From NCBI GenBank assembly GCA_003694235.1, contig RFKO01000070.1:1-7487 (forward strand): a stretch of 7,487 bases of DNA, written 5' to 3'. The translations under genes were made by a program, and so were the position numbers. This document shows, one piece after another, positions 1 through 4,366 of the stretch. This DNA comes from Anaerolineae bacterium (GTDB lineage Bacteria; Chloroflexota; Anaerolineae; Anaerolineales; UBA11858). The notes under the pieces were generated by a model, which was given only the letters and a program-made list of their open reading frames with translations, was not told the DNA's origin and ran no database searches. How positions within the stretch are numbered: the first letter of the stretch is position 1; every line of letters begins with the position of its first letter.

Positions 1-56
1 AAGAAGTCGATGAATTGTTGGCGGATCTGGTTTCCGGTGAGGGTGGTTTTGGTCAT
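1..56 (-). CDS. alaS: alanyl-tRNA synthetase, N-terminal fragment
   Basis: Only the first 18 complete codons lie in the window; the gene continues beyond base 1. The protein begins MTKTTLTGNQIRQQFIDFF. The stretch IRQQFIDFF matches the conserved opening of bacterial alanyl-tRNA synthetases (IRxxFLDFF, normally followed by a Gly-His step just outside the window). AlaRS charges tRNA-Ala with alanine in the cytoplasm. The ATG at 56 is preceded by AGGAGA (63-68), with a six-base spacer reading CCTCCT. The leader upstream contains an alanine-rich small ORF and an intrinsic terminator, which independently fits an alanine-linked gene. The name rests on a short N-terminus plus this context, so a different protein cannot be fully excluded. 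Confidence 0.85.
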   Translation of the reverse strand, partial: MTKTTLTGNQIRQQFIDF

Positions 57-97
57 AGGAGGTCTCCTGAGTGATCAGGGATTGGGGATGGGGGGCA

Positions 98-129
98 CTG
101 ATCCCTGTTCACTGTTCACTGTTCCCTGG
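98..129. repeat. heptamer tandem repeat in the alaS 5' UTR
   Basis: On the plus strand the units are CTGATCC, CTGTTCA, CTGTTCA, CTGTTCC and then a partial CTGG. This gives four 7-base units, the middle two identical. An inverted partner of the first junction (CAGGGAT at 76-82 against ATCCCTG at 101-107) lies next to it. The array sits between the leader terminator and the alaS ribosome binding site, so it is transcribed whenever transcription reads through. It has no evident coding role. Similar short arrays scattered between genes are my recollection of this type of genome, not something tested here. Confidence 0.7.
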
Positions 130-138
130 TCTTGCGGT

Positions 139-168
139 AACAAAAGCGCCCGGACGTTGCGTCCGGGC
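139..168 (-). terminator. intrinsic terminator in the alaS leader (attenuator)
   Basis: Read on the minus strand, GCCCGGACG (168-160) and CGTCCGGGC (156-148) form a perfect nine-base-pair, very GC-rich stem with a three-base CAA loop. It is followed by GCTTTTGTT, a short U-rich tract. No U-tract follows the hairpin in the plus direction, so it acts on the minus strand. It lies about 80 bases before the alaS start and just after the small alanine-rich ORF. There it would stop transcription before alaS unless an alternative structure forms. Confidence 0.82.
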
Positions 169-269
169 CGGAGATGCTTAACTGGATGGATCACGCTGTT
201 GGCAGGGCGCGACGCCGCGGCTCGGACGGGCAGGGGTAGATGGCGGCTGCCCGCGCGCGGGCAACCGCC
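148..269 (-). promoter_or_regulatory. candidate attenuator with competing RNA structures
   Basis: Four segments of the leader RNA can pair in exclusive ways. The terminator is 168-160 with 156-148. A possible antiterminator is 228-219 (CGTCCGAGCC) with 169-160 (GGCCCGGACG): nine of ten positions pair, the exception being A222 against C166, and this consumes the 5' arm of the terminator. A competitor is 253-248 (CGGGCA) with 232-227 (TGCCCG), which would block the antiterminator arm. In addition, 269-258 can pair with 253-242 to make a 12-pair hairpin (one G-U) around a CGCG loop, and this hairpin contains six alanine codons of the leader ORF. A ribosome halted at Ala26-28 would cover the first segment and leave 228-219 just exposed. 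The pairings were read by eye; the switching is inferred. Confidence 0.6.
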
Positions 270-325
270 CCATGAGCAGCGGCCTTGGTGTTTTGGTGAA
301 TCAGGTAGAGATGAATCTTGTTCAT
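191..325 (-). CDS. alanine-rich leader peptide of alaS (44 aa)
   Basis: This small ORF starts with ATG at 325 and ends with TGA at 191-193. The peptide opens MNKIHLYLIHQNTK. Residues 15-17 are Ala-Ala-Ala, followed by Ala at 20, 22, 24 and 26-28, then 40 and 44: 11 of 44 residues, nine of them within 14 codons. GCC, GCT, GCG and GCA are all used. The C-terminal part (Pro, Arg, Ser, Cys) is unremarkable. There is no Shine-Dalgarno sequence; the predicted transcription start lies only about three to five bases upstream, so the message would be nearly leaderless. The ORF sits between the promoter and the terminator in front of alaS, the place of classical leader peptides such as the one before E. 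coli pheST. Its proposed role is to sense charged tRNA-Ala by ribosome stalling. GC-rich DNA inflates Ala content, so the peptide alone would not be convincing; the arrangement is. Confidence 0.68.
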   Translation of the reverse strand: MNKIHLYLIHQNTKAAAHGAVARARAAAIYPCPSEPRRRALPTA

Positions 326-335
326 CGCGCACTCG

Positions 336-364
336 ATTATAAGCCATGTGCGCGAGGGGTGCAA
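336..364 (-). promoter_or_regulatory. promoter of the alaS leader
   Basis: On the minus strand a perfect TATAAT (341-336) is preceded by TTGCAC (364-359) with exactly 17 bases between them. This is a good sigma-70/SigA-type promoter, weak only in the second half of the -35 box. Transcription should begin around 328-330, directly in front of the ATG of the leader ORF at 325. The secD promoter in this window has the same form (TTGCCG-N17-TATAAT). Confidence 0.75.
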
Positions 365-585
365 CGTTTGGGGACGTTATGGGCGCACGCAAGTCGTAAA
401 TTGAGAACCCTCCCGCAGGTTCGACGATGAGAATTTTGGCTGCAAATGTGCAGTACTGGCGCGCCATCAACAACCTGCGGAAGGGCGCTGTATTTTGCAT
501 GCCCCCGGACGTTAACGCCCACTTAATCGCCGAATCCTCCGCCGGGATTAGAATGCAGTTCGTAATCCGATCGAAGGAGGCACGG
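365..585 (+). promoter_or_regulatory. long structured 5' region of the cytochrome gene
   Basis: These 221 bases hold no convincing gene. They contain a perfect nine-base inverted repeat, CCGCAGGTT (413-421) and AACCTGCGG (472-480). This encloses a CTGCA-AATG-TGCAG hairpin (440-453) and the palindrome TGGCGCGCCA (457-466). Next comes a 14-base near-palindrome, GGACGTTAACGCCC (507-520, one mismatched pair), which could be an operator. Closer to the start, CCTCC (536-540) can pair with the Shine-Dalgarno GGAGG (576-580), with GGATTA (545-550) pairing TAATCC (563-568) inside it. A competing hairpin pairs AATCC (533-537) with GGATT (545-549). A TAGAAT box at 549-554 is a weak -10 candidate without a clear -35; no firm promoter was found. 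Function is unproven. Confidence 0.4.
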
Positions 586-1164
586 ATGAAACGGATTCGC
601 AGGCTGATCAAGGGCCCTCGCTGGGGCGTTGTCGTCTTGCTGGCGTTATTGGGAGTGGTCGTGGGGGCATTTTCCGCCGGCGCTCAATTCGAGAGCACCG
701 ACGCCAATTGCGCTTTGTGCCATACCGAGCCGGAAACCGAGTTCGTCTCCCGAGGCGAACAGTCCCCTGTGGACCTGGCCAGCCAGCACGCGGCTGAAGG
801 TGTGCGGTGTATTGACTGCCATTCCGGGGATGGGATAACAGGACGGGTGCAGGCCGAACTCCTGGGGGCGCGCGATGTGCTGGTGTATCTAAGCGGTCAG
901 GGTGGACAGCCTCACCGTTCCAGTTCGGTGATGGCGGATGCCAATTGCCTGAAGTGTCACAGCGATGTGTTGCAGGTGCGCGTGTTCAATAACCATTTCC
1001 ATGTCTTCCTTCCCCAATGGCAGGCGGTCAGCAGCAGGGCGGCGGTGTGCGTGGATTGTCATCAGGGACACAAGACCAACGGTGATGTCCGCATTGCTTT
1101 CCTGAACGAGCGGCAGACGATACAGGTTTGCCAGCGGTGTCACATGGCAGCTGGCGGGCTATAG
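586..1164 (+). CDS. membrane-anchored pentaheme c-type cytochrome, NapC/NirT-like
   Basis: The 192-residue protein has a basic N-terminus (MKRIRRLIKGPR), one hydrophobic helix at about 13-33 that should anchor it in the membrane, and a domain outside the cytoplasm. That domain carries five CxxCH heme-attachment motifs, at 42-46, 75-79, 121-125, 155-159 and 182-186. Extra histidines that could serve as distal ligands include H68, H137, H139 and H162. The design, one anchor plus four or five hemes in about 190 residues, matches the NapC/NirT/NrfH group. Those proteins take electrons from membrane quinol and pass them to a terminal reductase or another cytochrome. The ATG at 586 is chosen because AGGAGG lies at 575-580 and the signal-anchor follows at once; the frame is open back to 427, but that extension looks non-coding. 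No partner reductase gene is adjacent, so its electron acceptor cannot be named. A cytochrome c3-type label is an alternative. Confidence 0.85.
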   Translation: MKRIRRLIKGPRWGVVVLLALLGVVVGAFSAGAQFESTDANCALCHTEPETEFVSRGEQSPVDLASQHAAEGVRCIDCHSGDGITGRVQAELLGARDVLVYLSGQGGQPHRSSSVMADANCLKCHSDVLQVRVFNNHFHVFLPQWQAVSSRAAVCVDCHQGHKTNGDVRIAFLNERQTIQVCQRCHMAAGGL

Positions 1165-1169
1165 CCAGC
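1150..1169. other. convergent gene ends sharing a CTATAG palindrome
   Basis: The cytochrome gene ends CTA TAG (1159-1164) on the plus strand, and the glycosyltransferase gene ends CTA TAG over the same six bases on the minus strand. CTATAG is its own reverse complement, so each protein ends in leucine plus an amber stop from shared bases. The palindrome extends to GGCTATAGCC (1157-1166). A flanking GCTGGC (1150-1155)/GCCAGC (1164-1169) pair could form a six-base-pair hairpin. No U-tract follows on either side, so it is not a normal intrinsic terminator. Confidence 0.85.
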
Positions 1170-2325
1170 GGATCACCGGCCGCGCCAGGTCGCGGCCTTT
1201 CCACTCGGCGCGGCCGGTCAGCGTTTGCACCATCGAGCGCATGGCAATCAGCACGAACAGGGTCATGCTCAGAGGGTAGAGCCAGATCAGGTAGAGAGGG
1301 AACTGAAAACGCTGATAGGCAAGATACCAGATGAGCAGGCTGAGCAACACGGCGATCGCGGCCTGCGGGAAGGGGGCGTGGGGCAGCGTTTCGCCGGTCA
1401 GATAATATGCGCCGAGGGATAGCGCCGGTTCGATGAACATCAGGGATACCCATCCCCAGCCCAGCAGGTAAAGCGCAAGGTGGTAGTTGAAAAAGGCGAA
1501 AATGTTTTTGCTAAAGCCGTCCACCGCTTCCCAAAAGCCGCGGTACATGCGGCAGCGCACATGATCGCCGCCGTCCATCAATCGCCAGCGTAATCCGTGT
1601 CGGATGATGCGCCGCCCCAGGGCGACATCGTCCACGCGCTCGGCGCGCACCGCGGCGAAGCCGCCGATGCGCTCATACGCCTGGCGGCGAAACAGCATGA
1701 ACTGCCCGATAGAGACCGAAAGCCCCGGCAGGGCAAAGCGATACGCCAACCGCAGCGGCAGAAAGGCCATGATGCCCCATGCCATGATGGGGACGATCAG
1801 CTTTTCGCCCCAGGTTTTGACCTCCTCGCGCGGGAAGGCGGTGACCAGGTCGGCGTCTTCGTTCAGCAGGGCGGCCACGCTGTGCCGTAGTGTGGTGGGC
1901 GCGTGGCGTGTGTCCGCGTCGGTGAACAGGAGCAACTCGCCGCTGGCTTCCTCCCCCAGCTGGTGACAGGCCCAGTGTTTGCCCAGCCAGCCGCCGGGGA
2001 GCGGCTTCCCCTTGAGCAGGCGCAGGTGCGGAAAACGGGCGGCCACATCCTGAGCGATTTCCCAGGTCTGGTCGCCGGAGTGGTCGTCCAGCATGATGAC
2101 TTCGTAGTTCGGATAATCCTGGTTGAGCAACGATTCCAGGCAGGGGCGGATGTTGGCGGCTTCGTCCCGCGCCGGCACCAGCACCGAGACACGCGGCCAG
2201 CGCGCTGGCGGGGCGAACTGGTGGAACTTGCGTAGCGTCCTCTGGTTGGAAAGAACGGTGAGCAGGTTGAAAAACAGGACGATAATGACGAGCAGGCTGT
2301 GTTGTTCCCAGAGCAACGAGATCAT
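1159..2325 (-). CDS. family 2 glycosyltransferase, membrane-bound (CrtQ/HpnB-like)
   Basis: The 388-residue protein starts with a hydrophobic helix (about 10-25). A GT-A catalytic domain follows: VSVLVPARDEAANI (47-60) binds the nucleotide, LDDHSGD (79-85) gives the first Asp pair, and FTDADT (134-139) is the metal-binding DxD motif. An ED-like VDD (231-233) lies further on. The motif GGWLGKHWAC (111-120) and the C-terminal EWKGRDL (374-380) recall glycosyltransferases that modify carotenoids or hopanoids. Two or three helices at about 280-308, 321-338 and 345-365 close the protein. It likely transfers a sugar from a nucleotide-sugar onto a lipid at the inner face of the membrane; the acceptor is unknown. 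The start at 2325 has GGAGG five bases upstream. Its ATG overlaps the stop of the PlsY-like gene (ATGA), implying translational coupling. The open frame continues upstream to 2973, but that part overlaps the PlsY-like gene and is not coding. Confidence 0.85.
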   Translation of the reverse strand: MISLLWEQHSLLVIIVLFFNLLTVLSNQRTLRKFHQFAPPARWPRVSVLVPARDEAANIRPCLESLLNQDYPNYEVIMLDDHSGDQTWEIAQDVAARFPHLRLLKGKPLPGGWLGKHWACHQLGEEASGELLLFTDADTRHAPTTLRHSVAALLNEDADLVTAFPREEVKTWGEKLIVPIMAWGIMAFLPLRLAYRFALPGLSVSIGQFMLFRRQAYERIGGFAAVRAERVDDVALGRRIIRHGLRWRLMDGGDHVRCRMYRGFWEAVDGFSKNIFAFFNYHLALYLLGWGWVSLMFIEPALSLGAYYLTGETLPHAPFPQAAIAVLLSLLIWYLAYQRFQFPLYLIWLYPLSMTLFVLIAMRSMVQTLTGRAEWKGRDLARPVIRWL

Positions 2326-2933
2326 GATGTCCTCCAGGGCAGTCGGATTGCAGCCAGCCAGGGCCGCAGGCGCGGGGCATTCAGGTCGCGGCGATGCGTC
2401 CACAGGATGAGCAGCGTGTTCAGCACGGCGAAGGAACTCAGCCAGCCGGGGCCGTCTGTGGTCCAGGCAAACCACACCAGGGCAAACATGCCGCTGACGG
2501 CTGCCCAGGCGTGTTCGGTTACCAGCAGCAAAACCGGAACGGTAAGGGTAGCATAAACGGGAAACACAATCGGCCCGACGATGGCCAGCCACGAGCCGCC
2601 GGTAGCGGCCAGCGCTTTGCCGCCGCGAAAATGGAGAAACGGTGAGAAGGCGTGCCCCAGGATGGGGGCCAGGGCGACCGGTAGCAGCGCCCAATCGGCG
2701 ATCCCCTGCCGGCGTGCCAGATAGACCGGCAGGAAACCTTTGCCGATTTCCAGGGCGATGGCCAGCGCCCCAAGGCGGCGGCTGCCGGCGCGGATTACGT
2801 TCGTAGCACCGGGATTGCCATCGCCAACTGTGCGGATATCGGTATTGAGAAAAAGACGGCCAATAATTACGGCAAACGGTATGCCGCCGCAAAGGTAAGC
2901 CAGCAGCACCCACAGCAACCAGGAAACGTTCAT
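2322..2933 (-). CDS. plsY: PlsY-like glycerol-3-phosphate acyltransferase
   Basis: The 203-residue, multi-helix membrane protein matches PlsY in length and order of motifs. PlsY moves an acyl group from acyl-phosphate to glycerol-3-phosphate, the first step of phospholipid synthesis. The first loop reads DIRTVGDGNPGATNVIR (32-48), close to the family's GSGNPGATN. The second loop reads GHAFSPFLHFRGGK (93-106), the phosphate-binding region. The LEIGKGFLPV segment (61-70) replaces the usual D..KG with E. The third motif, normally HRxNI..L..G.E, is degenerate here (HRRDLNAPRLRPW, 180-192), so activity or substrate may differ from standard PlsY. The ATG at 2933 is preferred over the adjacent ATG at 2936 because GAGGAGGAG upstream is better spaced to it. 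The stop overlaps the start of the glycosyltransferase, forming an operon. The terminator at 3015-3049 separates it from the lipoprotein gene, so a promoter should lie in 2937-3014, but none is clear. Confidence 0.85.
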   Translation of the reverse strand: MNVSWLLWVLLAYLCGGIPFAVIIGRLFLNTDIRTVGDGNPGATNVIRAGSRRLGALAIALEIGKGFLPVYLARRQGIADWALLPVALAPILGHAFSPFLHFRGGKALAATGGSWLAIVGPIVFPVYATLTVPVLLLVTEHAWAAVSGMFALVWFAWTTDGPGWLSSFAVLNTLLILWTHRRDLNAPRLRPWLAAIRLPWRTS

Positions 2934-3014
2934 CATCTCCTCCTCGAAACAACCATCTCTTTCTAAAAGCCACAGAACATCAAAAGCGGCTAATGCACCC
3001 GAACTGTAAATGGC

Positions 3015-3049
3015 AAAACTGCCCTGGGAAGATGATCTCTCCCCAGGGC
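3015..3049 (-). terminator. intrinsic terminator after the SH3 lipoprotein gene
   Basis: On the minus strand GCCCTGGGGAGA (3049-3038) pairs with TCTTCCCAGGGC (3032-3021) around a GATCA loop. The stem is 12 pairs with one G-U, followed by AGTTTTGCC. The G-U pair exists only in minus-strand RNA; in plus-strand RNA it becomes A-C. This supports the assigned direction. A shorter alternative, CCAGGG (3059-3054) with CCCTGG (3048-3043), competes for the 5' arm and might let some transcripts run on into the PlsY-like gene. Confidence 0.8.
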
Positions 3050-3105
3050 ATGTCCCTGGCACTATTTAAAACGCTGAAAAGCGCAGCAGGTTGCGCGCCA
3101 GTCGC

Positions 3106-4032
3106 TCAGGGAGTGAAGCTCAGGCTTTGTGTAATACAGGTGCCGGCTTGTGACGGTTCGGTGCACAAAGTTACCGTCGCATTGATAGCATGCCCGCTGG
3201 GGTCGTTGCTCAATGTGCCGCTGGTGGCAAAGCCCGAATCGCCGGGATCGAGGTCTTCGTATCCGCCCGCGGATGTGCAGCCGTTCCAGTCTTCGAATTT
3301 TTCCGCCGAGAAACTCTTCGTCTCGGATGTCACCGTATCGGTAACCGAAATGGTGTATGACTGGAACATCGCCCCGCCTGTATTGGTGATCTGGAATTCG
3401 ATAAACCAGCCGGCGCAGGTATCCACATTGCTGTATGCCACGGTGAACGTTGGGGCAGGAGTGGGAGTGGGAGAAGGCGTTGGCGTAAACGTCGGCGTAG
3501 GCGGCGGAGTGAACACGGGGAGCGAGCCGGTATCGCCGGTGGTGGAGGCGTATTGTCCCCATAGCCAGCAGAACTCGCCAGGGCGGTCCGGGTTGCGCAC
3601 GTACCAGTACAGGCCACTGGGGTCGCGGGCGACGATCTCGGTTTGCTCGCCGACCAGCAGCGCGCCGACCAGTTTGTAGATTTTCCCCGGCCCGGTGCGG
3701 CAGTTGGTGTTGACCGAGACGCTGACCATGGGCGTGGCAGGCGTGGCAGTGGAGGTGATCGAGGGGGTGGGACTGGGGGTGAGGGTGGGCGCTTCGGTGG
3801 ATGGGATGGCCGGTTGTTGCGGGGGTTGGGCCGGCTGCTGAGGCGGCTGCTGGGCCGGCGGTTGTTGGGGTTGGGCCGGCGCCTGTAGAGCGACGGCTGT
3901 CAGCGTCATCTGGATGGCCTGTTCGACGCTGATCCCGGCCTCGGGCGCTGCGCTTTGCTGTCCCGCGGGCTTGTTGCAGGCCAGCATGGCAGTCAGAAGC
4001 GCCAGAATGATGAGGAGCAGACGGCGATTCAT
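3106..4032 (-). CDS. SH3-like domain lipoprotein with Pro/Gln and Thr/Pro linkers
   Basis: The 308-residue protein begins with a lipoprotein signal peptide, MNRRLLLIILALLTAMLAC; Cys19 is the probable lipidation site, although Met at -3 is not the commonest residue. A Gln/Pro-rich linker covers about 50-75, with a Thr/Ser/Pro stretch to 102. Residues about 103-162 (VSVSVNTNCRTGPGKIYKL onward to YWYVRNP and WLWGQY) form a bacterial SH3-like domain of the kind that binds cell-wall or other surface polymers. A TPTPTP-type linker (175-196) leads to a C-terminal beta-rich domain (197-308) with four cysteines (206, 252, 290, 299) that may form disulfides. The start at 4032 has AAGGAGG six bases upstream. 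Proteins of this layout are surface-exposed and of unknown role; no enzyme motif is visible. The terminator at 3015-3049 ends the gene. Confidence 0.82.
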   Translation of the reverse strand: MNRRLLLIILALLTAMLACNKPAGQQSAAPEAGISVEQAIQMTLTAVALQAPAQPQQPPAQQPPQQPAQPPQQPAIPSTEAPTLTPSPTPSITSTATPATPMVSVSVNTNCRTGPGKIYKLVGALLVGEQTEIVARDPSGLYWYVRNPDRPGEFCWLWGQYASTTGDTGSLPVFTPPPTPTFTPTPSPTPTPAPTFTVAYSNVDTCAGWFIEFQITNTGGAMFQSYTISVTDTVTSETKSFSAEKFEDWNGCTSAGGYEDLDPGDSGFATSGTLSNDPSGHAINATVTLCTEPSQAGTCITQSLSFTP

Positions 4033-4230
4033 GTTTTCCTCCTTGTTCGGATACTGTGCCTGCCGTATGTGCAGGTGATAACCTTCCTGTGACAATCTGT
4101 AGGGAGCTTTTCTATGTTCATTCTACCTCAAAAATATTCCGCTTCCCGTCCGTCAGGTCGTTCAGGTGCGCTAAAAAGTTGTGGAGGATGAGCGAATTCA
4201 CCGCGGAGAGCGCAGAGTGCGTGCTTGTCC

Positions 4231-4251
4231 GCACAAGGCGAAGCCTTGCGC
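4231..4251 (-). repeat. REP-like palindrome
   Basis: On the minus strand GCGCAAGGC-TTC-GCCTTGTGC makes a nine-pair stem (one G-U) with a three-base loop. No U-tract follows, so it is not an intrinsic terminator. In plus-strand RNA the G-U pair would be an A-C mismatch. Its compact form in intergenic DNA resembles dispersed REP-type palindromes; copy number cannot be judged from one window. Confidence 0.45.
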
Positions 4252-4301
4252 TACATCGCCCGACTCCTGGCCGCATTCTGCTTGTTTTTTGCAGGCGCGT
4301 C

Positions 4302-4337
4302 CAACAAAAACGGCAGGCCGGAGATGCAGGCCTGCCG
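4302..4337 (-). terminator. intrinsic terminator of the secDF operon
   Basis: On the minus strand CGGCAGGCC (4337-4329) and GGCCTGCCG (4319-4311) form a perfect nine-base-pair stem with a nine-base loop. A run of five T (4310-4306) and then GTTGG follow directly. It lies 30 bases after the secF stop codon. Confidence 0.9.
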
Positions 4338-4366
4338 TCGGGGTTACTCTGTGATGGAGCGGAGGT

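Larger units (their letters stand above)
4033..4366. other. intergenic region between secF and the lipoprotein gene
   Basis: No gene is supported in these 334 bases. They hold the secF terminator (4302-4337), the palindrome at 4231-4251 and a purine-rich CCGCGGAGAGCGCAGAG stretch (4201-4217). The lipoprotein promoter must lie in the lower half. The only -10-like box I see is TAGAAT on the minus strand (4125-4120), and it has no matching -35. A short CCTGC/GCAGG hairpin (4059-4063, 4071-4075) lies in the likely 5' UTR of the lipoprotein mRNA. Confidence 0.6.

Noticed and set aside
139..341. T-box riboswitch in front of alaS
   Set aside because: I found no T-box sequence (TGGNACCGCG-like) pairing region before the terminator on the minus strand, and the alanine-rich ORF explains the leader better. 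A covariance-model search would settle it.
427..585. N-terminal extension of the cytochrome frame back to an ATG at 427
   Set aside because: The ATG at 586 has AGGAGG at a proper distance and is followed directly by a signal-anchor helix; the upstream part covers structured non-coding DNA.
75..611. Open reading frame of 178 codons on the minus strand across the alaS leader
   Set aside because: It overlaps the promoter, terminator and the better-supported small ORF, has no ribosome binding site, and its translation has no recognisable domain.
2326..2973. Extension of the glycosyltransferase frame to an ATG at 2973, making a 604-residue protein
   Set aside because: The added part is an out-of-frame shadow of the PlsY-like gene; the start at 2325 has GGAGG and an ATGA overlap.
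3430..3900. G-rich plus-strand tracts resembling G-quadruplex or tandem repeat DNA
   Set aside because: They are the complement of the Thr/Pro and Gln/Pro linkers of the lipoprotein, so coding explains them.
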